Shown here: positions 9,228-18,554 of the stretch, in pieces
Layout of the letters: every line of letters starts with the position of its first letter
How positions within the stretch are numbered: the stretch's first letter is position 1
From: Roseovarius nitratireducens
GTDB lineage: Bacteria; Pseudomonadota; Alphaproteobacteria; Rhodobacterales; Rhodobacteraceae
NCBI RefSeq assembly: GCF_002925845.1
Contig: NZ_PDNI01000065.1
Location: 328,310 to 392,309, forward strand
Direction: 5' to 3'
Length of the DNA: 64,000 nucleotides
Position numbers and translations under genes: made by a program
The notes under the pieces: model-generated
What the model saw: only the letters and a program-made list of their open reading frames with translations
The model's database searches: none
Told to the model about the DNA's origin: nothing

Positions 9228-9794
9228 ATGAAACGTCTTCTCGGGATCGTCCTTTATATGGGCCTCGCGCTCGGTGCAAATGCCGCGATGGCCGACACCG
9301 CAGCACTCGAGGCGCTGCGCGAGGGGGACATGAAGAAACTCATGTTCCATTCTGCCCCCAAACCCGCCCCGCAAGTCGAATTCGAGAGCGAAGACGGCTC
9401 CTCGGCCACGCTCGCCGATTACCAGGGCCGCCATGTCGTGGTCAATTTCTGGGCCACATGGTGCGCACCCTGCCGGGTGGAAATGCCGATGCTGTCGAAT
9501 TTGCAGGCCGAGATGGGCGGCGAGGATTTCGAGGTCGTCACCATCGCGACGGGACGCAACCCGCCCCCGGCGATGAAGGCGTTCTTCGACGAGATCGGGG
9601 TGGACAACCTCCCCCTCCACCGCGACCCCAAGAGCGCGCTTGCGCGTCAAATGGGCATCTTCGGCCTGCCCATCACGGTGATCCTGGATCCGCAGGGCCG
9701 TGAGATCGCCCGTCTGCAAGGCGACGCCCATTGGGATTCGAAGAGCGCCAAGGCGATTATTGGGGCGATGATTGATGAGGGTGGGGGGAGTTGA
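9228..9794 (+). CDS. tlpA: TlpA-family thiol:disulfide oxidoreductase
   Basis: Exported thioredoxin-fold protein of 188 aa. Residues 1-22 form a signal peptide (cleavage expected near AMA-D), and the redox motif is WCAPC (78-82), with a cis-Pro loop near GLPITV. Such proteins reduce periplasmic disulfides, often for cytochrome c or oxidase maturation. The start follows a good GGAGGG ribosome-binding site. It is divergent from argH with only 25 bp between the starts. The name tlpA marks the family; the particular partner is not known. Confidence 0.85.
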   Translation: MKRLLGIVLYMGLALGANAAMADTAALEALREGDMKKLMFHSAPKPAPQVEFESEDGSSATLADYQGRHVVVNFWATWCAPCRVEMPMLSNLQAEMGGEDFEVVTIATGRNPPPAMKAFFDEIGVDNLPLHRDPKSALARQMGIFGLPITVILDPQGREIARLQGDAHWDSKSAKAIIGAMIDEGGGS

Positions 9795-9978
9795 GACAGG
9801 CAGGCGCGAACCCAACAGTCATCGCGCCTTCACCGTTTTCTTGAAATGAAATAGCGCCGAACCTTTCGAAAGGGTCCGGTGTTACCCCCTCTATACCGCA
9901 TGATAGTGTCGCAGCCCCGGGGGATGGGCCATCACGGGCGCCTTCACTCTCACGGTTCACCCGCCCGGCCCCGCTCGT

Positions 9979-11004
9979 TCAAGCGTCGGGGTCAGGTGCG
10001 CCGTCAATCCCGGCCTCAGCGAAACTCGCCATGCCGGAATGGCAGGCCAGCGCCGCCTGTACCACGCCCATGCCCAGCACCGCGCCCGAGCCCTCGCCCA
10101 ACCGCAGACCAAGCGACAGGAGCGGTGCCTTGCCCAGCCGGTCGAGCAATAGCGCGTGGCCCGGCTCGGCGCTGACATGGGCGGCGAGCGCGTGGTCGAG
10201 CGCGCCGCGCGCCTCGGCCTCGAGGCAGGCGGCAGCGGCGGTGCAGATGAAACCGTCGAGCAGCACGGGGATACGCAAGGTCCGCGCCCGCGCAATCGCC
10301 CCGGCCATCGCCGCCAGTTCCCGCCCCCCGAGCGCGGCCAGCACGGCGAGCCCGCCGCGCACCGGGTTGGCCGCCACTGCACGCGCGACCACGCGCGCCT
10401 TGTGCGCGAGCCCCGCATCGTCGAGCCCGGTACCGCGCCCCGTCCAATCCGCCGCCGTGCCGCCATAAAGCGCCAGCGCGATGGCGGCGGCGGGGGTGGT
10501 GTTGCCGATGCCCATCTCGCCCGCGACGAACAGGTCCGCAGCCGGATCGACGGCGTCCCAGCCCACCTCCAGCGCCGCGACGCACTCGGCCTCGGACATG
10601 GCCGGTCCGGTGGCGATATCGCCGGTGGGCCGGTCAAGATTGAGCGCGCGCACGTCGAGCCGCGCCCCCGCCACGCCCGCCAACTGGTTGACCGCCGCGC
10701 CGCCCGCCTCGAAATTGGCGACCATCTGCGCCGTTACTTCGGACGGAAAGGCCGAGACGCCCTGCGCCACCACCCCGTGATTGCCGGCAAACACCACCAC
10801 CTGCGGGCGCTGCACCCGCGCACGCGGATCGCCACGCCAGCCACAATACCACGCCGCCACCTCCTCGAGTCGTCCAAGGGCGCCGGGCGGTTTGGTGAGT
10901 GTCGCGTCGCGCGCCCGCGCCGCGACGATGGCCTCCGCGTCGGGACCGGGCAGATCGCGTAGCAGGGCGGCAAGGTCTGAGAGCGTGGCGAAGGGGGCGG
11001 ACAT
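9979..11004 (-). CDS. cobT: Nicotinate-nucleotide--dimethylbenzimidazole phosphoribosyltransferase
   Basis: CobT (341 aa) transfers phosphoribose from nicotinate mononucleotide to dimethylbenzimidazole, making alpha-ribazole phosphate for the lower loop of cobalamin. The family block [14 protein letters not shown] is intact, and the catalytic Glu region near the C-terminus ([10 protein letters not shown]) is present. The start at 11004 begins MSAPFATL and is preferred over 11061, which would run into the divergent promoter region. It is divergent from cobS, 77 bp away; both act in the same late step. Confidence 0.93.
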   Translation of the reverse strand: MSAPFATLSDLAALLRDLPGPDAEAIVAARARDATLTKPPGALGRLEEVAAWYCGWRGDPRARVQRPQVVVFAGNHGVVAQGVSAFPSEVTAQMVANFEAGGAAVNQLAGVAGARLDVRALNLDRPTGDIATGPAMSEAECVAALEVGWDAVDPAADLFVAGEMGIGNTTPAAAIALALYGGTAADWTGRGTGLDDAGLAHKARVVARAVAANPVRGGLAVLAALGGRELAAMAGAIARARTLRIPVLLDGFICTAAAACLEAEARGALDHALAAHVSAEPGHALLLDRLGKAPLLSLGLRLGEGSGAVLGMGVVQAALACHSGMASFAEAGIDGAPDPDA

Positions 11005-11081
11005 GGCGGCCTCGTTGCAAGTGATCGCGCCCTTCTGTATCGCGAAAGGCGCCCCGACCACAGCCCGAAAAGGCCGCGACC

Positions 11082-11846
11082 ATGTCAGAGACCGACCGCG
11101 AGAGCATGCTCCTCCACCCGTCCGATCTCGCGCTCGCCTTCGGGCTGCTCACGCGGCTGCCGGTGCCGGCAGGCGACGCATCACGCGGCTCGCGCGCGGC
11201 GTGGGCGTGGCCGCTGGCCGGGGCGGTGCTGGGCGGGCTTTCAGCGCTCGCAGGGGGCGCGGCGCTGGCACTGGGCCTGCCCGCACCGGTGGCGGCGCTG
11301 GCGGCACTCGGGGCGCTGGTCATGCTGAGCGGCGGGCTGCACGAGGATGGTCTGGCCGATACCGCCGACGGGCTCTGGGGAGGCTGGACGCAGCAGAGGC
11401 GGCTGGAGATCATGCGCGACAGCCGGATCGGCAGCTACGGGGTGATCGCGCTGGTGCTGAGCCTCGGCCTCCGGGCGGTGGCGCTGGCGCTGATCTTCGC
11501 CGCCGGCGCACTGGCGGCGACCGCAGCGCTGATCGTCGCGGCGATGGTGTCGCGCGCGGCCATGGCAGGGGTGATGGCCACCCTGCCCCACGCCCGCGCG
11601 GACGGACTGGCGCAGGCGCAGGGCCGCCCGCCCTGGACCACGGTGCTGCTGGCGGCGGCGCTGGCGAGCGTGACGGCGGTGGCTTTCGAGGGCATGGCAG
11701 GTGTCGCGGCGGTGGCGGCGGCGGCGCTGGCGGCGCTGGTGGTGGCGCGGCTGGCCCGGGCAAGGATCGGCGGGCAGACCGGCGACATCCTTGGCGCGGC
11801 GCAGCAGGTTGCCGAGATCGCCGCGCTCATGTGCCTGCTACCCTGA
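11082..11846 (+). CDS. cobS: Adenosylcobinamide-GDP ribazoletransferase
   Basis: Integral membrane cobalamin synthase (254 aa) that joins adenosylcobinamide-GDP to alpha-ribazole (phosphate). It has at least five hydrophobic segments. The conserved acidic motif [14 protein letters not shown] (about residues 84-97), the expected Mg/nucleotide site, is intact. It is divergent from cobT. The short gap between them has no room for a cobalamin riboswitch. Confidence 0.93.
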   Translation: MSETDRESMLLHPSDLALAFGLLTRLPVPAGDASRGSRAAWAWPLAGAVLGGLSALAGGAALALGLPAPVAALAALGALVMLSGGLHEDGLADTADGLWGGWTQQRRLEIMRDSRIGSYGVIALVLSLGLRAVALALIFAAGALAATAALIVAAMVSRAAMAGVMATLPHARADGLAQAQGRPPWTTVLLAAALASVTAVAFEGMAGVAAVAAAALAALVVARLARARIGGQTGDILGAAQQVAEIAALMCLLP

Positions 11847-11865
11847 GATTGCGCACCCCACCATG

Positions 11866-11894
11866 AAAAAGGCCGCGCCCTCACGGACGCGGCC
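11866..11894 (-). terminator. Intrinsic terminator of carD
   Basis: A perfect 7-bp inverted repeat (GGCCGCG at 11871-11877 and CGCGGCC at 11888-11894) followed on the minus strand by TTTTT (11870-11866). It lies 22 bp past the carD stop and between the convergent cobS and carD genes. Confidence 0.85.
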
Positions 11895-11915
11895 GATTAC
11901 CTGATGCGATGCCAC

Positions 11916-12425
11916 TCAGGCGGCGCGCGAGATGAGCACCTCGTCCACCTGGCGGGCGGCCTGCACCTCGTCACCGCCGGACGCCGCCGCGACCTCGCGG
12001 GTCAGCCGCTCGAGCGCAGCCTCGTAGAGCTGGCGCTCGGAATAGCTCTGCTCGCGCTGATCGTCGCTGCGATGCAGGTCACGCACGACCTCGGCAATGG
12101 CGATGAGATCGCCGGAATTGATCTTCTGCTCATACTCCTGCGCGCGGCGCGACCACATCGCCCGCTTGACCCGCGCCTTGCCCTTGAGCGTGGTCATCGC
12201 CTTGGAGATGACATCGGGGCTCGACAGGCTGCGCATCCCGATCTCGGTGGCCTTGTTGGTGGGCACACGCAGCGTCATCTTGTCCTTCTCGAAGGAGATC
12301 ACGAACAGCTCGAGCGTGAGGCCCGCAACGTCCTGTTCCTCGATCGAGATGATCTGGCCCACGCCGTGCGCGGGGTATACGACGTAGTCATCGGGGCGAA
12401 ACTCGGTCTTCCTGGCTTTCGACAT
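11916..12425 (-). CDS. carD: CarD-family transcriptional regulator
   Basis: CarD/CdnL-type protein (169 aa) that binds RNA polymerase beta and stabilises open promoter complexes. The N-terminal RNAP-interaction domain starts at the typical DDYVVYPAHGVGQI (about 12-25), and the helical C-terminal DNA-contact domain covers about 70-160. The start at 12425 follows AAGGAAAG; the open frame extends 46 codons upstream without homology. It is monocistronic: a terminator lies downstream and the fdxA terminator lies upstream. Confidence 0.92.
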   Translation of the reverse strand: MSKARKTEFRPDDYVVYPAHGVGQIISIEEQDVAGLTLELFVISFEKDKMTLRVPTNKATEIGMRSLSSPDVISKAMTTLKGKARVKRAMWSRRAQEYEQKINSGDLIAIAEVVRDLHRSDDQREQSYSERQLYEAALERLTREVAAASGGDEVQAARQVDEVLISRAA

Positions 12426-12591
12426 ACGGTTCTTTCCTTGCAGCGCGCCGTCCGACACAGAAAAGGGCACAAGCCGCGACCCTTCCAGGATCGGGTTTAT
12501 GTGTCCTTTGTCATAGATTTTCCACCCCGGCAGCAGGTGAGGTGGAGCCGGTTTCAAGCACATCTTGTTTTACGAGTTCAGAACATAACAC

Positions 12592-12615
12592 AAAAACCGC
12601 TCTCATGAAAGAGCG
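12592..12615 (-). terminator. Intrinsic terminator of fdxA
   Basis: Stem CGCTCT/AGAGCG (12598-12603 with 12610-12615) and a 6-nt loop, followed on the minus strand by GGTTTTTG. It is about 100 bp past the fdxA stop. The stem is short but the T run is good. The rest of 12426-12718 holds the carD leader and probably its promoter; I see no gene there. Confidence 0.65.
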
Positions 12616-12718
12616 TGCGCCGATTGGCGTGGTTTTGACGTTATTCGTCAAACGCTTGGTGAACATGACGCGACAGAACGGGGGGCGCCGCCGCGCATGG
12701 CGTTGCGAATCGCTCTGT

Positions 12719-13057
12719 TCAGCCGCCCTCGCCCGGGGTTTCAGAGAAATACTTGTCCAACTTGCCGGTCTCACCGTCGCGCTCCTCGGCCTCGGGCAGC
12801 GGGTCTTTCTTGGTGACAATGACCGGCCATTGCTCGGAATACTTGCGGTTGAACTCGACCCACGGCTCCATTTCCGGCTCGGTATCGGGACGGATCGCGT
12901 CGGCGGGGCACTCGGGCTCGCACACACCGCAGTCGATGCATTCGTCGGGATGGATCACCAGCATGTTCTCGCCCTCATAGAAACAGTCCACGGGGCAGAC
13001 CTCGACACAGTCCGTGTATTTGCAGGCGATGCAGTTGTCGGTGACGATATAGGTCAT
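12719..13057 (-). CDS. fdxA: 7Fe ferredoxin FdxA
   Basis: Ferredoxin of 112 aa carrying one [3Fe-4S] and one [4Fe-4S] cluster. Cysteines lie at 9, 12, 17, 21 and 25, then 40, 43, 46 and 50, the arrangement of the FdxA family, which has a C-terminal extension beyond residue 60. It is a cytosolic low-potential electron carrier. It lies 63 bp downstream of the S4-domain gene on the same strand. Confidence 0.95.
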   Translation of the reverse strand: MTYIVTDNCIACKYTDCVEVCPVDCFYEGENMLVIHPDECIDCGVCEPECPADAIRPDTEPEMEPWVEFNRKYSEQWPVIVTKKDPLPEAEERDGETGKLDKYFSETPGEGG

Positions 13058-13120
13058 GGGTGTCTCACGTTCTTGCCGGGTGTGCGGCGTTTCGGGTGTG
13101 ACCTAGTCCAGAGCGCGGCA

Positions 13121-13501
13121 TCATTCAAGCGGGCCGGACCCATCTGGGAAGAGTTTGCGGCGGTCGCGCTTGGTGGGGCGTCCCTTTCCCTCGTAGCGCG
13201 GGTTGGGCGGGTCAGCGTCCTTCGGCGCGGGTGGCGTGATGTCCTCGTAGAGCGTGCGCGCCTCGGCGGCGGGGCCGCGGCGCGTGCCGGACGCGATGAT
13301 GCGCACCACGCGCACCTGCGTGCCCTGCGCAAAGGTGAGCACATCGCCGGGGCCCACCTGCTGTGCAGGCTTGGCGGCGCGGGTGCCGTTGACACGGACG
13401 TGCCCGCCCGAGACCTGCCCGGCGGCAAGCCCGCGCGTCTTGAAAAAACGCGCATGCCAGAGCCACTTGTCGAGGCGGGACCGCTCGGCGCTTGGGGCCA
13501 C
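13121..13501 (-). CDS. RNA-binding S4 domain protein (Hsp15-like)
   Basis: Protein of 126 aa with an N-terminal S4 RNA-binding fold (RLDKWLWHARFFKTR, about 9-23) and a basic C-terminal tail, as in heat-shock protein 15, which in E. coli binds free 50S subunits carrying nascent chains. The start is a GTG at 13501, 2 bp after the stop of the Suv3-like helicase, so the two are co-transcribed and probably coupled. A role in RNA or ribosome metabolism beside the helicase is inferred. Confidence 0.85.
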   Translation of the reverse strand: MAPSAERSRLDKWLWHARFFKTRGLAAGQVSGGHVRVNGTRAAKPAQQVGPGDVLTFAQGTQVRVVRIIASGTRRGPAAEARTLYEDITPPAPKDADPPNPRYEGKGRPTKRDRRKLFPDGSGPLE

Positions 13502-13503
13502 GC

Positions 13504-16329
13504 TCAGCTCTTGTCCTTGAGCCCCATCAGAGCGGCGGCAAAGGGGTTGTCGGGGTCGATTCGATCCTTCTTTTCGGGCCTGGCGCTGAAGGACTTTGCG
13601 CGCTCGTCGCGCGGTTTTCCCTTGGGACCGCCCTTGCCCTTGGGTTTGCCCTGCGGCTTGCTGCGCGCACCCTTCGGAGCGCGATTGCCGCGCGGGGCCC
13701 AGGTGAAAGTGTAATAGACCTCGATCTCCGGCTCTGCCACCTCGGGCGTTTCGCCCGGAACGACCTCTTCCTCGGGCGTCTCCGCGATCTCGGGGGTGCC
13801 TTCCGGCTCGGGCTGCGGCGGTTCGGCGGCAACGGGAGCCTCGCCCTCATCCGCGATCTGCTCGACGGCATCGGCGACGGACTCTGCCGGGGCCTCTTCG
13901 GCGGCGATTGCGGCATCGGCGGGGGCCTCGGCCACGGCCTGATCCACCGGCTTGACCTTTTCGCGCTCGCCGCGCTCGGCACGGTAGCCCAGCCCCTGCA
14001 TCAGCCCGGCGAATTGCTCCAGCGTCATGCCGGTGATGGACAGCATATCCGCCGTCGCCTCGAACCCGGCGCGCCCATCGGCGCTGCGCAGCATGTCGGC
14101 GAGCCGCTCCAGCATGTCGATGCGAATCGCCCGTTCGCCCGCGGCGCGGTAGCCCGCCATCGCGAAATAGCCCTGCGGCGCGGTCGTATCGGCAGGCACC
14201 GTCACCAGCCCCGGCGGCGGCGCCTCGGGGAAGGTGTCGAGCCCATTCCTGAGCGACCACAGCACCAGCCGCAGCCGCGTTGGTGCGGGCTTTAGCAGCG
14301 CGGGCAGGAACACGGTGAACTGGCCGAAACGCACGCCGTGCTTGCGCAAGAGCCCGCGCGCCTCCTGGTCGAGCGCCTTGACCTCCTCGGCCACATCGCC
14401 GCGCGGAAGCACGCCCATCGCCTCGACCAGCCGGAAGCCGAAGCCGCGCGCAAGGCCCGTGAGAGCCTCGTCGCGACTCATCGCCATCAGCGGCTCGAAC
14501 AGGGTGGCGACCTTGCGGTCGATGAAATGTTGCAAGCGGCGCTGTACCTTGGCCGCAACCTCTGCACCCGCCTCGTCATCGACGAATGCCACGGCCTGCG
14601 GCCTGAGCGGATCGGAGCCGACAGTGAGCTTGCCAACCGCCTCGTTGCCCCACATCAGCCCGCCCTGCTCGGTGAAATCGATCATGGTATCGGGCGCGTT
14701 GTAGAACTGGTCCGCCTTGAGGTGGAAATGGGGGGCGAGCGCCGCGAGGCTCGCCTGTTGCAGCGTGCGCGCTTCCTGCCCGGCAGCAGCCTTGTCGCGG
14801 ATGAAGCGGAACCCTTCGAGCCGCCCGACGAATTCGCCCTCGACGCTGACCGCGCCCTGATCGTTCACTTCGGCCACCATGGCCTCCTTCTGCTTGAGCC
14901 GCCGCATCAAAACGGATGTGCGCCGGTCCACGAATCTCTGGGTCAGCGCACCGTGGAGCGCGTCCGACAGGCGGTCTTCTACCGCGCGTGTCGCCTCGCG
15001 CCAATGGGTTTCGTCATCAACCCAGCCCTTGCGCTGCGCCACGTAGGTCCATGTACGGATATGCGCGAGCCGCTTCGACAGCGTGTCGATATCGCCATCG
15101 GTGCGGTCGATTCGCCGGATCTGCGTGGCCAGCCAGTCGTCGGGCACGCGGCCAAGCTCGTGCAGGTCGCAAAATATGCGCTCCAGCAGGCTGGCGTGCT
15201 CGGTGGCACTGATGCCGCGAAAGTCGGGGATACGACAGACATCCCACAGCAGCCGCACGGCGGGCGCATCGCTGGCGCGGGCGCGCACGTCCGGCACCTC
15301 CGAGAGCGAGCGGAGGGCGGCAAGATCGTCTGCCTCGCGCCCGCGAGAAAGCAGGGTGTGTTCCGGGCGCGCCTCGAGCGAGTCGATAAGAACCTCGGGT
15401 GAGCCGAAAGCCAACCGCGCGTTGCGCCATTCGAGACGGCGCACCGGGGCGAAGCGGTGATCGGTGATCGCCTCCGCAAGCGCCGGCTCCAGGTCGGGGG
15501 CCTCGGCGGTGACACCGAAGCTGCCGTCGCGCATCCCCCGTCCCGCACGTCCGGCGATCTGGCCAAGCTCGTGAGGGAACAACGCGCGCATCCGCCGCCC
15601 GTCGAATTTCGACAGCGCGGAAAAGGCGACGTGATCAATATCGAGGTTGAGCCCCATGCCGATGGCGTCGGTCGCCACGAGGTAATCCACGTCGCCGTTC
15701 TGGTAGAGTTCGACCTGCGCGTTGCGGGTGCGGGGGCTGAGCGCGCCCATCACCACCGCAGCACCCCCCTTCTGCCGCCGGATCAGTTCGGCGATGGCAT
15801 AGACGTTTTCCACCGAGAACCCGACGATGGCGCTGCGCGCTGGCAGGCGCGAGACCTTGCGCGGCCCGGTATAGACAAGCTGCGACATGCGCGCGCGGCT
15901 GAGAAACTCCACCCCCGGAACCAGCTCGGCAATGACGTGGCGCATGGTGTGGCTGCCCAGGAACTGCGTCTCGCGCAGGCCACGCATCCTGAGCAGCCGG
16001 TCGGTAAAGACGTGGCCGCGCTCGGGATCGGCGCACAGCTGGATCTCGTCCACAGCGACGAAATCGGTCCCCATCCCTTCGGGCATCGCCTCGACCGTGC
16101 AAACCCAGTATTGCGCCCGCGGCGGAACGATACGCTCCTCGCCGGTGACGAGCGCCACAACAGACGGGCCGCGCACGGCCACGATCCGGTCATAGACCTC
16201 GCGCGCCAACAGGCGCAACGGCAGGCCGATGATGCCGGTGCGGTAGCCCAGCATCCGCTCGATCGCGTAATGGGTCTTGCCGGTATTGGTGGGGCCCAGA
16301 ACCGCGACGGTTCTCGACTGCTCGGACAT
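13504..16329 (-). CDS. Suv3-like DEAD/DEAH-box RNA helicase
   Basis: Helicase of 941 aa resembling mitochondrial Suv3 and the alphaproteobacterial MgpS-type helicases. Walker A is GPTNTGKT (12-19), motif II is DEIQ near residue 93, and motif VI is QIAGRAGRG near 262. A central helical region of about 350 residues follows. The last 220 residues are low-complexity: first Glu/Pro/Ala-rich acidic, then a Lys/Gly/Pro-rich basic stretch, ending in PFAAALMGLKDKS. Suv3 proteins unwind RNA for exonucleases; here the next gene is an S4 RNA-binding protein. The substrate is not known. Confidence 0.88.
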   Translation of the reverse strand: MSEQSRTVAVLGPTNTGKTHYAIERMLGYRTGIIGLPLRLLAREVYDRIVAVRGPSVVALVTGEERIVPPRAQYWVCTVEAMPEGMGTDFVAVDEIQLCADPERGHVFTDRLLRMRGLRETQFLGSHTMRHVIAELVPGVEFLSRARMSQLVYTGPRKVSRLPARSAIVGFSVENVYAIAELIRRQKGGAAVVMGALSPRTRNAQVELYQNGDVDYLVATDAIGMGLNLDIDHVAFSALSKFDGRRMRALFPHELGQIAGRAGRGMRDGSFGVTAEAPDLEPALAEAITDHRFAPVRRLEWRNARLAFGSPEVLIDSLEARPEHTLLSRGREADDLAALRSLSEVPDVRARASDAPAVRLLWDVCRIPDFRGISATEHASLLERIFCDLHELGRVPDDWLATQIRRIDRTDGDIDTLSKRLAHIRTWTYVAQRKGWVDDETHWREATRAVEDRLSDALHGALTQRFVDRRTSVLMRRLKQKEAMVAEVNDQGAVSVEGEFVGRLEGFRFIRDKAAAGQEARTLQQASLAALAPHFHLKADQFYNAPDTMIDFTEQGGLMWGNEAVGKLTVGSDPLRPQAVAFVDDEAGAEVAAKVQRRLQHFIDRKVATLFEPLMAMSRDEALTGLARGFGFRLVEAMGVLPRGDVAEEVKALDQEARGLLRKHGVRFGQFTVFLPALLKPAPTRLRLVLWSLRNGLDTFPEAPPPGLVTVPADTTAPQGYFAMAGYRAAGERAIRIDMLERLADMLRSADGRAGFEATADMLSITGMTLEQFAGLMQGLGYRAERGEREKVKPVDQAVAEAPADAAIAAEEAPAESVADAVEQIADEGEAPVAAEPPQPEPEGTPEIAETPEEEVVPGETPEVAEPEIEVYYTFTWAPRGNRAPKGARSKPQGKPKGKGGPKGKPRDERAKSFSARPEKKDRIDPDNPFAAALMGLKDKS

Positions 16330-16361
16330 GCGCCCCCCGTTCTATTGCCATGGATTGCCGT

Positions 16362-16922
16362 TCAGAGGTCGGTGCCGCCCATTTCACGCGACACCCTTTC
16401 CAGCGCCTCGCTTACGGCCTCGTGATGCGGATGTATAGCCTGCGACCGCTCGAAAGCCTCGTGCGCAAGCGCCGCACGCCCGGTTTCCTCCAACACCCGG
16501 CCCATGCCGAAGAGCGCGTTGAAGTGGCGTGGTTCGAGCGCGATAACCTGCGCGAGGTCGTTGAGGGCCAGACCATAGTGCTCCTGCCGAAAGAACGCGA
16601 CCGAGCGCAAGTGCCATGCCTCCGCAAAGCCGGGTGCGTGGTCGATTGCGGCGCTCAAATGCTCAACTGCCATTTCCATATCGCCGGCCTCGAGCGCGTC
16701 CTTGCCGCGCCGCAAGAGCAGGTCCATCGCCGGTGAGCCTGATTTTGCCCATTCCAGCTCGATCTCGGAGGCGATGCGGCGCGCCTCTTCGGGCGCGGCA
16801 CCCTCAAGCTGCGAAAACAGCGTGTCGAGGCGGGTCTCGGCGGCCGTCGCGGGTAAGGAAAACATGACCAGCGCAAGCAGTGCCGCAACGGTATGGTTGA
16901 GATATCGGGGCCTGTCTCTCAT
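16362..16922 (-). CDS. Exported TPR-repeat protein
   Basis: 186-aa protein with a signal peptide (about 1-27, ending TAAAE) and tetratricopeptide repeats over about residues 65-175, likely three units. TPR proteins scaffold other proteins; the periplasmic partner is unknown. It lies 32 bp upstream of the helicase on the same strand and is divergent from the SCP2 gene, 62 bp away. Confidence 0.8.
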   Translation of the reverse strand: MRDRPRYLNHTVAALLALVMFSLPATAAETRLDTLFSQLEGAAPEEARRIASEIELEWAKSGSPAMDLLLRRGKDALEAGDMEMAVEHLSAAIDHAPGFAEAWHLRSVAFFRQEHYGLALNDLAQVIALEPRHFNALFGMGRVLEETGRAALAHEAFERSQAIHPHHEAVSEALERVSREMGGTDL

Positions 16923-16984
16923 AACGGGGTCAGTGTAGCGCGGAATGCCGGGAGCGAAAGCCCCGTCATCGCAATCGTGAAAGG

Positions 16985-17284
16985 ATGAACCAGATGAGCG
17001 ACGTGATTGAAGCCGCGGTCAAGGCTCTTAACGAGAAGATGGGCAGCGACGGGTTCGACGGATCGGCCAAGTTCGTGATCGAGGGCGAGGGCAGCATCGT
17101 GATGGACAGCGATGGCGCGCGCGCCGCAGATGACGACACCGACGTGACGCTCAGCGCCGACGCCGACACGTTCGAATCGATCCTCGCAGGCGATCTCGAT
17201 CCCACCGCCGCGTTCATGTCGGGGCGGCTTTCGGTGGATGGCGACATGGGCATGGCGATGAAGCTCGGCAGCGTCCTCGCCTGA
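16985..17284 (+). CDS. SCP2 sterol-binding domain protein
   Basis: 99-aa stand-alone SCP2 domain, a lipid-binding fold. The typical pattern is present: FDGSAKFVIEGEGSI, acidic DDDTDVTLS, and a C-terminal hydrophobic helix with GRLSVDGDMGMAMKL. In bacteria its ligand is unknown but probably a fatty acyl or other lipid. The stop and the next start share one base (TGATG), so it is coupled to the alpha/beta hydrolase that follows, which suggests a shared lipid-related task. Confidence 0.87.
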   Translation: MNQMSDVIEAAVKALNEKMGSDGFDGSAKFVIEGEGSIVMDSDGARAADDDTDVTLSADADTFESILAGDLDPTAAFMSGRLSVDGDMGMAMKLGSVLA

Positions 17285-18237
17285 TGAAGGCAGCGCCGCT
17301 CTTCGCGCAGGTTGCCGACGGCCCCGATAACGGGGCCGCGTGGTGGCTTCAGGCGCGGGATGGCGTGCGCATCCGCGTGGGACTGTGGCACCGCGAGGCG
17401 GCGGCGGGCACGGTTTTGCTGTTTCCGGGGCGCACCGAATATGTCGAGAAATACGGGCGCGCGGCGCAGCATTTCGCATCACGAGGATTTGCCACGCTGA
17501 CGGTGGACTGGCGCGGACAAGGGCTGGCGGACCGGCTCACTGGTGATGCGATGGCCGGGCACGTGCTGCATTTCTCCGACTACCAGCAAGACGTGGAGGC
17601 AATGGTCGGGGCGGCGCGCGCGCTCGACCTGCCGCGCCCCTGGCACCTGCTGGCGCATTCGATGGGTGGGTGCATCGGGCTGCGCGCGGTGATGGATGGG
17701 CTGGACGTGCGCAGCGTTGTCTTTTCCGGGCCGATGTGGGGGATTCACATGGGTCCTGCGCTGCGCCCCTTCGCGTGGTCGCTGGCCTGGGGGTTGCGGC
17801 GGCTTGGTCTTGGCCATGTCTACGCGCCAAGCACCGCGGGCGAGCATTACGTGCTGAGCGAGCCGTTCGAGACCAACAAGCTCACCAATGACCGCGAAAT
17901 GTGGGATTACATGGCCCGGCAGATCGAGGCGCACCCCGAGCTGGGTATCGGCGGCCCAAGCCTGCGCTGGCTGCACGAGGCCCTGCGAGACATGCGGACG
18001 CTGGCGGCGCGTCCCTCGCCCGCGCTGCCCTGCCTGACGATTGTGGGCAGCGACGAGGAAATCGTGGATGTGGGCCGTATCCACGACCGCATGGCGCGCT
18101 GGCCCGGCGGGCGACTGGAGATTGTTCCGGGCGGGCGGCACGAAACCCTGATGGACACGCCCGCCGTGCAGGCGCGGCTGTTCGAGATGATCTGCAACTT
18201 CTACGACAGGCCAGGGAACGGCGCAGCGGCGGCGTGA
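17284..18237 (+). CDS. Alpha/beta hydrolase (lysophospholipase PldB-like)
   Basis: 317-aa serine hydrolase of the monoacylglycerol lipase/lysophospholipase L2 type. The nucleophile elbow is HSMGG with S126; the oxyanion strand reads LLFPGRTEY (about 45-53); the acid and His are expected in SDEEIVD and GGRHE near the C-terminus. There is no signal peptide, so it is cytoplasmic. It is coupled to the SCP2 gene by a 1-bp overlap, which suggests action on a lipid ester. The substrate is not predictable. Confidence 0.85.
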   Translation: MKAAPLFAQVADGPDNGAAWWLQARDGVRIRVGLWHREAAAGTVLLFPGRTEYVEKYGRAAQHFASRGFATLTVDWRGQGLADRLTGDAMAGHVLHFSDYQQDVEAMVGAARALDLPRPWHLLAHSMGGCIGLRAVMDGLDVRSVVFSGPMWGIHMGPALRPFAWSLAWGLRRLGLGHVYAPSTAGEHYVLSEPFETNKLTNDREMWDYMARQIEAHPELGIGGPSLRWLHEALRDMRTLAARPSPALPCLTIVGSDEEIVDVGRIHDRMARWPGGRLEIVPGGRHETLMDTPAVQARLFEMICNFYDRPGNGAAAA

Positions 18238-18554
18238 GGCGCAGAAGGCACCGCCGTCTGCGAGAAAAGCGCGCTTGGCCTGATCGTGCCATTCCATACA
18301 ACGGTCGAGGAGCCGCGCAGCGCCCGACCGCGGGTGGGCGCTCAAACGGGTGTGGTCCTCGCTTTATGGTACCAAATACTGCAACGATTGTGCTGAGTTA
18401 GACGTCACAAAAGCGCCCGCCCGGGGGGCGGTCGGGCGCTGCGCGGCGGCGCGTGAACGCGCCTTTACTCCGCGCATTGGCACCAAGCTGTGAGGGTCCG
18501 CTTCAGGCCAACTTCGCCCACAAGCGCCCTCATGTCCGCCATGTACCCTGCCCG
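18238..18554. other. Intergenic region with inverted repeats
   Basis: 317 bp between the convergent hydrolase and FAH-family genes with no credible gene. It contains two palindromes sharing the 12-mer AGCGCCCGACCG in opposite orientation (18319-18330 on plus, 18429-18440 on minus). The second (stem AGCGCCCG/CGGGCGCT at 18412-18440) is followed on the minus strand by TTTTG and may be the terminator of the FAH-family gene. Confidence 0.5.
18409..18440 (-). terminator. Probable terminator of FAH-family gene
   Basis: Perfect 8-bp stem AGCGCCCG/CGGGCGCT followed on the minus strand by TTTTG. It lies about 115 bp past the stop of the FAH-family gene. The T run is short, so efficiency is uncertain. 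Confidence 0.5.

Noticed and set aside
9757-9960. Small minus-strand frame of 67 codons between tlpA and cobT
   Set aside because: It overlaps the tlpA end, has no ribosome-binding site and no protein-like pattern.
11005-11081. Cobalamin riboswitch between cobT and cobS
   Set aside because: The gap is 77 bp, too short for the aptamer, and lacks the B12-box pattern.
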